A stretch of 21,100 bases of DNA from Proteobacteria bacterium UBA2133 (GTDB lineage Bacteria; Pseudomonadota; Gammaproteobacteria; Arenicellales; UBA868). The stretch covers positions 1-21,100 of the forward strand of contig DCXP01000061.1 in the NCBI GenBank assembly GCA_002327725.1, written 5' to 3'. The notes under the pieces were generated by a model. That model searched no databases, was not told where the DNA came from, and was given only the letters and a program-made list of their open reading frames with translations. This document shows positions 1 to 7,226 of this stretch, in pieces (the stretch's first letter is position 1; every line of letters starts with the position of its first letter). The translations under genes and the position numbers were made by a program.

Positions 1-26
1 GCGAGGCAGCACCGGCAGATATATGA

Positions 27-1043
27 ATGAAGATTTTTCGGCGGACGTTGAAAGTCATCGGCGTAATGGCCCTCCTTTCTGTTCTGGGCCTGCTTGCTGT
101 GGGTGATTACGTTTATCGCACCGGCACGAAGGTATTCTGTGGCATCCACCCTGACCATGCCGGCAACACGCCGTCTCGTTTTGAAACCCCCGGTTCGGAC
201 ATGGGGCCGTTTAGAGGGTCTGGCTGGGGCCGCTGGGTGGGCCATGATCTTTCCGCTTGGTGGGTGCCTGATATTCCCGTTGAGACCGTTCGAATCCGCG
301 ACCCGCGCCGGGCTGTGACCATCTCCGGATGGTGGATGACACCGGACTTTCCCAACAACAAAGCCACCGTGATTGTCACGCACGGCATTGACAGTTCGCG
401 GCATAACTTTGACACCCTGATGCCCGCGGCCATGCTGGCGCGGGCCGGTTTCAACATTCTGCTGATTGACCTTCGCGACCAGGGAGAGACGACATGTGAA
501 GATGGGCGACATTCGGCAGGGCAGGACGAATCCGATGACATCCTGACGGCGGCCTATTGGCTGAAGAGCATGAAAGCGATACCGCTGTCACGTATTGGGG
601 TTCACGGCGTTTCAGGCGGTGCACTGGCCGCGCTGATCGTCGCGGCAAAGAGCCCCGAGATCGCAGCCTTCAGTCTCGAAGCTCCGGTGTTCGATTTCAA
701 CAAGGCGGCCACCCATGAGGTGGAGTATCAGGGGTTTCCGGGTTTCCTCTGGCGGGCAGCCTACTGGGCAGCACGCATACGGGGAAAAGACCTGATGTCG
801 GTAACCCCTGCTGACGGGATTTCCCAGATGAACCAGCGTCCAGTACAAGTGCTGCACGGAACAGCGGACTCAAGAGTGGCGTATCACAATGCAACCGATC
901 TGGTCCGTTATACGAAGGCGCGTGGGCAGAAGATCACCCTGCATACTTTCGAGGGGGCGGATCATATTGAAGGTCTGCTGCTGGAGCCCGAGCGTTACCA
1001 GAGGGCACTGGTGGATTTTTTCGAAAGAGCCCTTAAGGACTAG
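27..1043 (+). CDS. Membrane-anchored alpha/beta hydrolase (serine hydrolase, S9/BAAT-like)
   Basis: Predicted serine hydrolase of the alpha/beta fold, 338 aa, substrate unknown. Residues about 8-30 form one hydrophobic segment after a basic start (KIFRR), so the protein is probably a signal-anchored periplasmic or membrane-facing enzyme. The core shows the oxyanion region VTHGIDSS (118-124), the nucleophile elbow GVSGG with Ser196, an acid in HGTADSRV (Asp281) and a late histidine in GADHIEG (His313), so the triad looks intact. ATG 27 directly follows a TGA at 24-26. If that TGA ends an upstream gene, the two would be coupled, but the upstream sequence is outside the window. No strong Shine-Dalgarno is visible in the 26 bases before the start. 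The gene converges on the lipid-kinase gene with a 6-bp gap. The fold assignment is firm. Esterase, peptidase or thioesterase activity cannot be separated here. Confidence 0.85.
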   Translation: MKIFRRTLKVIGVMALLSVLGLLAVGDYVYRTGTKVFCGIHPDHAGNTPSRFETPGSDMGPFRGSGWGRWVGHDLSAWWVPDIPVETVRIRDPRRAVTISGWWMTPDFPNNKATVIVTHGIDSSRHNFDTLMPAAMLARAGFNILLIDLRDQGETTCEDGRHSAGQDESDDILTAAYWLKSMKAIPLSRIGVHGVSGGALAALIVAAKSPEIAAFSLEAPVFDFNKAATHEVEYQGFPGFLWRAAYWAARIRGKDLMSVTPADGISQMNQRPVQVLHGTADSRVAYHNATDLVRYTKARGQKITLHTFEGADHIEGLLLEPERYQRALVDFFERALKD

Positions 1044-1049
1044 GGGAAA

Positions 1050-1949
1050 TTAAGGATCACAGGAGAACTTGAGCGCATCCGGAATCACCCGGATGGTGAG
1101 GTCTCCACCGGGCAGATGCTCTCCATCGATATCAAGGGTGCCCGGCGATGCCTGATGGATTGATATTTCCCGGCCGCGCCGGTAAAGCACATAAGGAGCA
1201 CCCAGGTGATTGCCCAGGTAGATTCTCAGAATCCGGAAAAACAGGCTCTGCCGCGACATGGCCCTGGCGGCCACGAGTTCCGCCTGGCCATCGCTAATCC
1301 TGGCCTTCGGGGCCACTTTCATCCCCTGACCAAAATAGGCACCGTTGGTGACCGCGATCAATGTGAGGGCTCCACGAAAAAAGGGCTCGCTATCTATCGT
1401 GATCAAGAACTTCCCGGGCTGATGATGCAAAAAGGCTTTGAGGGTTGCCCGCAGGTAAGCGGCAAACCCGTTTGTTGCTGAGGCTGCCATGGCGGCACTG
1501 ATATCACCCGCAATCCCGGCTGACACGGTATTGATGCCGTAGCGGTGGCTGCCGTCTGCCCATTGAATCTGCAGGGCATCCACGGGAAAAGACCGGGGCT
1601 GGCCGCTGTCCCCCGGCTCGTTGGCGGTGCGCCCGGTGTATCGCAGGGACCGGAAAAAATCACTGCCGCTGCCGGCAGGCAGCAGGCTGAAGGTGATCTT
1701 CTCCCCGAGACCTTTTTCCAGGACCCGGTTAACGGCAAGGTGCAAGGTGCCATCGCCGCCGATTACCACCAGGCGCTGGTCTTCCCCGGTCAGAGCCTGA
1801 TCCAGCTGGGATCGCGCGCGGTCGACGCTGGTCGGCTCCAGCAGCAGGGTGTCGGAGCCGAACTGCCTGTTCTGAATCAGTCGCCGGGCCAGAACCTGGG
1901 CCTGGCCGGCGCCGGCGCTCGGATTGGCCAGGATAATGATGTTGTGCAC
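1050..1949 (-). CDS. YegS/DAGK-family lipid kinase
   Basis: Diacylglycerol-kinase catalytic-domain protein of 299 aa, the usual length of bacterial YegS/DgkB/BmrU-like kinases. It is predicted to phosphorylate a lipid or long-chain-base substrate using ATP at the inner membrane face. The N-terminal nucleotide fold shows NPSAGAG (9-15), the diagnostic GGDGT loop (64-68) and PAGSGSDF (91-98), the family's P-x-G-[ST]-G-[NS]-D-F motif. A beta-rich C-terminal domain ends with IDGEHLPGGDL, as in the family. The start is a GTG (1947-1949) and no convincing Shine-Dalgarno precedes it. The gene lies 47 bases downstream of the M24 gene on the same strand, so it may be the last gene of that operon, but its function has no obvious link to amino-acid catabolism. 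The physiological lipid substrate is unknown. Confidence 0.9.
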   Translation of the reverse strand: MHNIIILANPSAGAGQAQVLARRLIQNRQFGSDTLLLEPTSVDRARSQLDQALTGEDQRLVVIGGDGTLHLAVNRVLEKGLGEKITFSLLPAGSGSDFFRSLRYTGRTANEPGDSGQPRSFPVDALQIQWADGSHRYGINTVSAGIAGDISAAMAASATNGFAAYLRATLKAFLHHQPGKFLITIDSEPFFRGALTLIAVTNGAYFGQGMKVAPKARISDGQAELVAARAMSRQSLFFRILRIYLGNHLGAPYVLYRRGREISIHQASPGTLDIDGEHLPGGDLTIRVIPDALKFSCDP

Positions 1950-1996
1950 CGGCGAAGAAAAGGATCAAACTGAGGCGCAAGTCCCTACATCCTGGA

Positions 1997-3160
1997 CTAG
2001 CGGATGACCGGAATTTCGGGAGGCGCCCTGCGTGTCAGATACTCGGCACCCGCCTCCGTAATCACGATGTTCTCCTCGTGCACGAGCTGGCGCCCCGGGG
2101 CGAAGGTCATGCCGGGCTCAAGGGTCATAACGACACCCGGCTCCAGCAGGTTTTCGTCCTCGGGATGCACCGAGGGCCATTCGGTGAGCAGCATCCCGAG
2201 GCCGTGGCCCATGCGACCGATACTGTTTCCCAGGGCGCCAAAATCCTCCATGACCCACCACATGGCAGACCACACCTCGCGCATTCGTGCACCCGGACGT
2301 GCTGCCGCGAAACCGGCATCCAGCGCCTGATGTACGGCTGCGTTCGCGCGCCGTACATCATCGGCGACGTGGCCGAAGCCGAAGTTGCGGTCAAAGTCAC
2401 AGAAATAGCCATCGAACACGGTACCGGTATCGATGATCAGAACGTCACCTGCCTTTGGCACCCTTTGCGTAGGACCCATGATGATGCTGTCGTATCCGCC
2501 GGGGCCTGACCCTGCCACCATAAAAGGTGTACTGTCGGCTCCCCGTTCCAGCAGATCAATCCGCATTCGCCGGGTGATGGCGATCTCTGAATCGCCAATC
2601 TGCGAGTGACCGGGAAGCGCTTCGAAAGCATCGGAGGTGATCTGGCAGACGTGCCTGATCTTTTCGATCTCGGCCGGTGATTTCACAAATCGCTGGCGCA
2701 GCAGCATCTCGGCACAGTCGATGACTTCATGAGGGATTGAATCCACGAGTCTTTGGGCATCCCCGGCCGGCATACGCAATATGCTTTCGGGTCCCAGCGG
2801 CAGGCCCAGTCGTCCATGACGTGCCGGCAGGGCAGTAATCGTGCCTTGCAACAGCGAGATACCGTCATCGGCGGGCCGGGGCGAGGGCCAGGTATGGATT
2901 TGGTCTATCCAGGTTGCAGCCATGCCCGTCTCACCAATGGTTGGGATAACCGCAATGGGTTTGCCCTCGGCTGGCACCACCACAAACCAGGGACGGGTTG
3001 GACTCTCAAAGAATTGGGAGTGAAATCCGGTGAAGTAACGGATCTCGGCTTCGGTCGTTACCACGATGGCATCCAGCCTGGCATCGTGCATCAGCCGTTG
3101 GACGATATGGGTCCGCTGCTCAAATTCTGCTGGTGCAAAACTACGGGTGAAGTCACTCAT
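1997..3160 (-). CDS. M24-family metallohydrolase (Xaa-Pro aminopeptidase / creatinase / ectoine hydrolase-like)
   Basis: Pita-bread-fold M24 hydrolase, 387 aa from ATG 3158-3160. An upstream TTG at 3181 would overlap the preceding gene. The ATG lies 7 bases after that gene's stop, with GGAG about 11 bases upstream. Residues 1-150 form a creatinase/prolidase N-domain and 160-387 the catalytic domain. All five metal ligands are visible in family order: Asp244 (IIDTG), Asp255 (CDFDR, the canonical 11 residues later), His319 (GHGLG), Glu348 (TLEPG) and Glu363 (VHEEN), so a dinuclear metal enzyme should be active. M24 members cleave Xaa-Pro dipeptides, creatine or the ectoine ring (DoeA/EutD). The neighbouring diaminopropionate lyase and EutA-like protein make cleavage of a small cyclic or N-acyl amino acid at least as likely as general dipeptide trimming. 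The substrate is inferred only. Confidence 0.88.
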   Translation of the reverse strand: MSDFTRSFAPAEFEQRTHIVQRLMHDARLDAIVVTTEAEIRYFTGFHSQFFESPTRPWFVVVPAEGKPIAVIPTIGETGMAATWIDQIHTWPSPRPADDGISLLQGTITALPARHGRLGLPLGPESILRMPAGDAQRLVDSIPHEVIDCAEMLLRQRFVKSPAEIEKIRHVCQITSDAFEALPGHSQIGDSEIAITRRMRIDLLERGADSTPFMVAGSGPGGYDSIIMGPTQRVPKAGDVLIIDTGTVFDGYFCDFDRNFGFGHVADDVRRANAAVHQALDAGFAAARPGARMREVWSAMWWVMEDFGALGNSIGRMGHGLGMLLTEWPSVHPEDENLLEPGVVMTLEPGMTFAPGRQLVHEENIVITEAGAEYLTRRAPPEIPVIR

Positions 3161-3167
3161 GACGGAC

Positions 3168-4397
3168 TCAGCTCCGGGCAACTACGTTTTCGGCACTGGT
3201 GCCAGCCAGTGCTTCAAAGAGTGCAGGATCAGTGGCGCCTTCGGTGCCGAACACCAGTACACGGCTTTTGCTGTTGAGGTCCATCTCACGGGCAAGTGGT
3301 TCATTTCCCATCGCACCGATCAGCCCGGCAAGGCCTGCAATCGCTGATTCGCCAGCGATGATAGGAGGATCCTCCGGGACGCCGGCGGCGAGCCGTTTCA
3401 TCAAAGGCGCTACGGCTGAATCCGAAATGGTCAGGAAGTGGCGGGCGGCTGATTTCAGAATCTGCCATCCGAGTAAAGATACTTCTCCACATGACAGTCC
3501 CGCCATGAGACTTTCATCAACGATGTTGACGAGCTGTGGCTTTCCGGCCCGTGCGCTCTGGTAAAGGCAGGCCGCAGGCACTGGCTCAACGACAGTCAGG
3601 TGCGGAATCTTGCCGCCATAGCGGTGCCAAAGATCGGCACCTACCGCTCCGGCGAGGCCGCCGCACCCACCCTGGATAAAGACATGGGTCGGGATGACGC
3701 CTTTTGGCAGCTGATCCATGGTCTCGGTTGTCATCAGGGTGTAGCCGGCCATCACCTCACGGGGGATTTCCATGTAGCCGGGATACGAGGTATCGGACAC
3801 GATGTGCCAGCCATTGGCTTTGGCGTCGTGATCTGCCTGGCGGACCGAGTCGTCATAATTTCCGGCAACCCGCACAACACTCGCGCCAAAGGCTTCTACT
3901 GCACCCTGCCGTGCGGGGCTCACATTTTCGTGCATGTAGATCATGCACTGACAGCCAAAGCGTTGCGCTCCCCAGGCAACAGACCGTCCGTGATTGCCAT
4001 CGGTTGCTGTCACGACGGTGATCTTCTTGGCCATTTCGGCGAAACGCCGCCCGTTGATATCATCGGGACTGACGGTGGTGTCTGGCAGGGCTGCATCGAG
4101 GGCCTGCCGCAGTACCTGATGGACCGCGTAGGCGCCACCGAGTGCTTTGAAACTGCCAAGACCAAAGCGGGTGCTTTCATCCTTGTAATAAAGTGCGCCA
4201 ATGCCGATCTCTGCGGCAAGTCCTTCAAGCGAGTGCAGCACTGTGGGCTGGTAACTGGTCCATCGGGAAATGGTGTCACGGGCGAGGGCGCAGCGCTCAG
4301 GGGTCAGCACTTCTCTGACACTGTCTGGACAGGCCTGCCCCGCTAGGGCGGCATCATTGTGATGCGCCTGGCTGATAGCAACTGCAGGTAGCGACAT
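3168..4397 (-). CDS. dpaL: 2,3-Diaminopropionate ammonia-lyase (PLP, fold type II)
   Basis: PLP enzyme of the tryptophan-synthase-beta fold, 409 aa, matching the roughly 400-aa diaminopropionate ammonia-lyases (E. coli YgeX). It converts 2,3-diaminopropionate, via 2-aminoacrylate, to pyruvate and two ammonia. The PLP lysine is Lys84 in GLGSFKALGGAY. The segment TATDGNHG contains Asp132 where threonine dehydratases have a neutral residue. The equivalent Asp in the E. coli enzyme is implicated, with the Lys, in using both D and L isomers. A glycine-rich phosphate loop GGCGGLAGA follows later. This distinguishes it from EutB/threonine dehydratase, which is shorter and lacks the Asp. ATG 4395-4397 has GGAG 9 bases upstream. 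The gene is 29 bases after the amidotransferase gene and 7 bases before the M24 gene. Family assignment is strong; use on diaminopropionate itself is likely but not proven. Confidence 0.88.
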   Translation of the reverse strand: MSLPAVAISQAHHNDAALAGQACPDSVREVLTPERCALARDTISRWTSYQPTVLHSLEGLAAEIGIGALYYKDESTRFGLGSFKALGGAYAVHQVLRQALDAALPDTTVSPDDINGRRFAEMAKKITVVTATDGNHGRSVAWGAQRFGCQCMIYMHENVSPARQGAVEAFGASVVRVAGNYDDSVRQADHDAKANGWHIVSDTSYPGYMEIPREVMAGYTLMTTETMDQLPKGVIPTHVFIQGGCGGLAGAVGADLWHRYGGKIPHLTVVEPVPAACLYQSARAGKPQLVNIVDESLMAGLSCGEVSLLGWQILKSAARHFLTISDSAVAPLMKRLAAGVPEDPPIIAGESAIAGLAGLIGAMGNEPLAREMDLNSKSRVLVFGTEGATDPALFEALAGTSAENVVARS

Positions 4398-4426
4398 ATT
4401 TCATACTCCGTTGGTACTTCGGATAA

Positions 4427-5137
4427 CTAGGCAGAAGAACTGGGCGGCGAAGCAAAGAAGTCACCGAGCAGCTGCTCGAACCAGTGCTGCGCATTATCAA
4501 GGTGTTTTGCCGCCAGTCGGTCCTGCTCCGCTTTGCTTTGGACGCCGGGCTGCTGCCACGGCGCGGCGGTCAGCGCCTGCCATCTGCGCAGAATCGCCAG
4601 CGTGCATTCGGGGTGAAACTGGGTGCCAAGGACTTGGGCTCCGTAGCGAAAAGCCTGGTTGGGGAAAAGATCTCCGACGGCAAGGGCCTCAGCCCCCTTT
4701 GGAATCTCGAATCCCCGGCTGTGAAACTGGACCGCAAAAAAGTGATCGGGCACGAATGCCGACCCGGGTTCAACCGGCGCGACCGGATATAGGCCGAATT
4801 CCTCCGCACCTTCCGTGTGGGGTGCGACCGAAGCGCCCAGCACGTGCGCGAGCAGTTGGGCGCCCAGACACAGTCCGAGGATTGGAATGTCCTGCTTCAG
4901 ACACTGCTCTATCCAGCGTGATTCATCGCGCAGATACGGGTACTGATCCATCTGATCGACATTGGGTGCACCGCCGAGTACCACCGCCCCGGCCGTGTCT
5001 TCATCGAGTTCAGGCAGTGCTTCCCCGGCAAAGGGCCGGTACCATTCCGGCACAAAGCCGAGTTCGGGAAGATATAGTGAGGCAAGGTCGTCACGCGGTT
5101 CATCGTGATGCTCGATCACCAAGATTTTCCGCCGCAT
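4427..5137 (-). CDS. Class I glutamine amidotransferase-like protein (GuaA-type GATase1)
   Basis: Stand-alone class I glutamine amidotransferase domain, 236 aa, cytoplasmic. The triad is visible: nucleophile Cys90 in GLCLGAQ, then His175 and Glu177 in TQFHPE. VVLGGAPNV (52-60) is the oxyanion-side loop. The start is ATG 5135-5137, preceded by GAGGG a few bases upstream and 22 bases after the EutA-like stop. The longer reading from 5194 would run 35 bases into that gene. There is no synthetase domain and no partner subunit nearby, so the protein probably hydrolyses an amide or gamma-glutamyl bond by itself, as PuuD-like and other free-standing GATases do. The exact reaction is unknown. Its place inside the operon suggests it deamidates or deglutamylates a pathway intermediate. 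The C-terminal 40 residues are low-complexity and hydrophilic. Nothing suggests truncation. Confidence 0.85.
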   Translation of the reverse strand: MRRKILVIEHHDEPRDDLASLYLPELGFVPEWYRPFAGEALPELDEDTAGAVVLGGAPNVDQMDQYPYLRDESRWIEQCLKQDIPILGLCLGAQLLAHVLGASVAPHTEGAEEFGLYPVAPVEPGSAFVPDHFFAVQFHSRGFEIPKGAEALAVGDLFPNQAFRYGAQVLGTQFHPECTLAILRRWQALTAAPWQQPGVQSKAEQDRLAAKHLDNAQHWFEQLLGDFFASPPSSSA

Positions 5138-5159
5138 GAGTCCCTCTTCAGGGGCAGGT

Positions 5160-5951
5160 TCAAGCAGGCAGGCGAAAGAGTTCGCCGAAACCATCGATCG
5201 CTTCGTTGATGCCCGCCAGTCTCAGACTGTGCCAGATCAATGCGTGATTCGACGAGGTGACCGGTTTGCCCAGCGTGGCTTCAATATCAGCGACACAATG
5301 GGCGAGGCGCAGACTGGTACAGGATACAAATACACCATCAACCGAGTCGTGGCTCCCGATCTGAAGCGCGGCATCGCGCATGCTGTCGGCAGAGATACGC
5401 GCGACGGTATTGTCATTGTCCTGATTGAATGAGCCGAATACCGGCACTTCAAAGCCTTTTGATTCGATATAGCTGCGGATAAACTGATTGACCTCGTCAG
5501 AGTATGGCGTGAGAACACCGATCCGCCGGCAGCCGGTGGCCCGGAATGCGGCAAAGGCCGCGGTGATCGGTGTGGTGGCCTTGGCCTCGGGTCGGGCGGC
5601 ATGAATCAACTCAAAGACCCGTTCCTCGCCGATGATCATGGAAGCCGAAGTACAGCCATAGGCGACGACATCCAGCGGGACACCCGGGAGAATCACATCG
5701 GTTCGGTCTGTGATATGCGGTTCCATCGCCCGCAGGTTTTCCGGTGTGATGGTCGGAGAGTTCGGTATCCGGGACTGGTAGACGGCTACCCCCGGCATAT
5801 TGACCACGAGCCTGAACTCATGTTCCACGCTGTGGTCAGTGGCAAGCACCACCAGTCCGATCCGGGCCCTGGCTGCAATACCGTCATCAACGGTGAATGG
5901 AATGTTCGTCAGGTTGATGAAATCCTGTGCGCTGTCCTCGTGTATCTGCAT
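5160..5951 (-). CDS. EutA / maleate isomerase / arylmalonate decarboxylase-family protein (Asp/Glu racemase fold)
   Basis: Asp/Glu-racemase superfamily protein, 263 aa, of the group containing maleate cis-trans isomerase, arylmalonate decarboxylase and the hydroxyectoine-utilisation protein EutA. Two catalytic cysteines sit in the expected contexts: Cys100 in VVAYGCTSASM and Cys211 in VFVSCTSLRL. RRIGVLTPY (142-150) begins the second half-domain. The start chosen is ATG 5949-5951, whose first base is the last base of the dehydrogenase stop codon (TAATG), with GAGG about 8 bases upstream. A longer reading from 6047 would add 32 residues entirely inside the dehydrogenase gene. Tight coupling to a D-amino-acid dehydrogenase is consistent with a racemase or epimerase feeding it, or with a hydroxyectoine-like role as in eut loci. 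The two-cysteine catalysis is family knowledge; the substrate is unknown. Confidence 0.85.
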   Translation of the reverse strand: MQIHEDSAQDFINLTNIPFTVDDGIAARARIGLVVLATDHSVEHEFRLVVNMPGVAVYQSRIPNSPTITPENLRAMEPHITDRTDVILPGVPLDVVAYGCTSASMIIGEERVFELIHAARPEAKATTPITAAFAAFRATGCRRIGVLTPYSDEVNQFIRSYIESKGFEVPVFGSFNQDNDNTVARISADSMRDAALQIGSHDSVDGVFVSCTSLRLAHCVADIEATLGKPVTSSNHALIWHSLRLAGINEAIDGFGELFRLPA

Positions 5952-7210
5952 TACGTGATCCTCATCGTGGCCGGGTCCATACCATCCAGCGGTATCTGTG
6001 GATTCTGTCCGGCAATCAGGTCTGCCAGGATACGGGCGGATCCACAAGACATCGTCCAGCCCATATGTCCATGTCCGGTATTCAGCCAGACATTGGGCCA
6101 GTGTGATCTACCGATTAACGGCAGGCCGGTCGGCGTCATGGGTCTTAACCCCGCCCAGTAATCCGGTTTTGAGAACTCTGCTGCGCGGGGCATCAACGCC
6201 TGGGCCTTGGCCAGCATGACCCTGAAATCCCCGGGCCGGTGATTCGTACTATAACCCCCGATTTCTGCGGTCGCCGTAATGCGCAGACGGTTCCCCATGG
6301 GGCAGTAGGCCAGCAGGTTATCTTCGTCGACACCGCCGAAGCGGGGGAGCAAGTGCGGCTCGCCGGCAGGCAGGGTGACGGAATATCCCTTGACTGGGTA
6401 AATCGGCAGTGAAAAACCCAGCTGACGCGACAGCGTCGGACTGAAGACGCCCAATGCCACAACGAAGAGGTCTCCCGTGACCGGGCCGCGGTTGGTATTA
6501 ACTGCGCTCACGCGGTTATCTTCTTTTGAAAACCCGGTGATCTCAGTCTGCATCTGCACCTCGGCACCACGGTCGCGGCAGCAGTTGGCCAGGGCGTCGG
6601 TAAATGTCTGCGCATCGCCGCTTTCGTCCGTGGGCACGAACAGCGCACCCGCAATAGCATCCCGGGCGTCAGCGAGGCCCGGATCCCGATCGATCACCTG
6701 CTGTTGATCGAGTATCTCAATCTTGACACCGGCGCTTGAGAGAATCTCGCTCTTTATCGCGGCGGCCGCAAACGACCGGTTGGAACGGTAAAAGTAGATC
6801 AGACCGCCGGTGTTGCGATCATAGTGAAAATCCGTCTCTCCAGCGACGGTGTGCAGCCGGGACTGCGAGTACTGGCACAGGCGCGTTTTGCGCAGCGTAT
6901 TGATACGGGCTCTTTGTGCCGTGCATTGAAGCAAAAACTGTGTCAGCCAGCGCCATTGGCGCGGGTTGGCGCTCGGCCGGTAACGGATGGCCTGGTCATT
7001 GCGCCACAGCGAACGCAGCATGATGCGCGGCACACTGGGCGATGCCCAGGCGAAGGCATGTCCGGGGGCAATGAGTCCCGCGTTGGCCCGGGAGGTGAGA
7101 TCGGCAGGCGCTTCTGCCCGATCCAGGACCGTGACCTGGTGACCGTCGCGCAGACATTCCCAGGCGCTGGTGATCCCGGCGAGACCCGCCCCCAGAATCA
7201 CAATGTGCAT
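5951..7210 (-). CDS. dadA: D-amino-acid dehydrogenase, DadA family (FAD)
   Basis: FAD-dependent D-amino-acid dehydrogenase/oxidase of the DAO superfamily, 419 aa against 432 for E. coli DadA. It oxidises a D-amino acid to the imino acid, which hydrolyses to 2-oxo acid and ammonia, and normally passes electrons to the membrane quinone pool. The N-terminus has the Rossmann signature GAGLAG (7-12). Other DadA-like blocks are TSRANAGLIAPGHA, YPVKGYSVT, GLRPMTPTGLP and the C-terminal LNTGHGHMGWTMSCGS. ATG 7208-7210 is preferred over a TTG at 7243 that lies inside ridA. It begins 16 bases after the RidA stop, with a weak Shine-Dalgarno. The stop overlaps the next start by one base. A DadA paralogue inside a dedicated operon suggests a specific substrate rather than general D-alanine use. 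Confidence 0.88.
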   Translation of the reverse strand: MHIVILGAGLAGITSAWECLRDGHQVTVLDRAEAPADLTSRANAGLIAPGHAFAWASPSVPRIMLRSLWRNDQAIRYRPSANPRQWRWLTQFLLQCTAQRARINTLRKTRLCQYSQSRLHTVAGETDFHYDRNTGGLIYFYRSNRSFAAAAIKSEILSSAGVKIEILDQQQVIDRDPGLADARDAIAGALFVPTDESGDAQTFTDALANCCRDRGAEVQMQTEITGFSKEDNRVSAVNTNRGPVTGDLFVVALGVFSPTLSRQLGFSLPIYPVKGYSVTLPAGEPHLLPRFGGVDEDNLLAYCPMGNRLRITATAEIGGYSTNHRPGDFRVMLAKAQALMPRAAEFSKPDYWAGLRPMTPTGLPLIGRSHWPNVWLNTGHGHMGWTMSCGSARILADLIAGQNPQIPLDGMDPATMRIT

Positions 7211-7226
7211 GGGCTTTACCGGCGCC

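Noticed and set aside
1997..3160. Calling the M24 protein DMSP lyase DddP
   Set aside because: The N-terminal region does not resemble the DddP sequences I remember and the metal-ligand motifs are those of general M24 enzymes.
3161..3181. TTG start for the M24 gene giving seven extra residues
   Set aside because: It overlaps the end of dpaL; the ATG at 3160 has suitable spacing from GGAG and follows the dpaL stop.
3600..4346. 248-codon plus-strand frame opposite diaminopropionate lyase
   Set aside because: No family motifs; lies wholly within dpaL, whose PLP motifs are clear.
3168..4397. Calling the PLP enzyme EutB or threonine dehydratase
   Set aside because: Length of 409 aa and the TDGNHG motif with Asp132 fit diaminopropionate ammonia-lyase better.
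4411..5139. 242-codon open frame on the plus strand opposite the glutamine amidotransferase
   Set aside because: Its translation is rich in Arg, Pro and Ala with no recognisable motif, while the opposite strand encodes a complete catalytic triad; it is an antisense shadow.
5952..6047. N-terminal extension of the EutA-like protein by 32 residues
   Set aside because: It lies entirely inside dadA, has no family similarity, and the ATG at 5951 with GAGG upstream and TAATG coupling is a better start.
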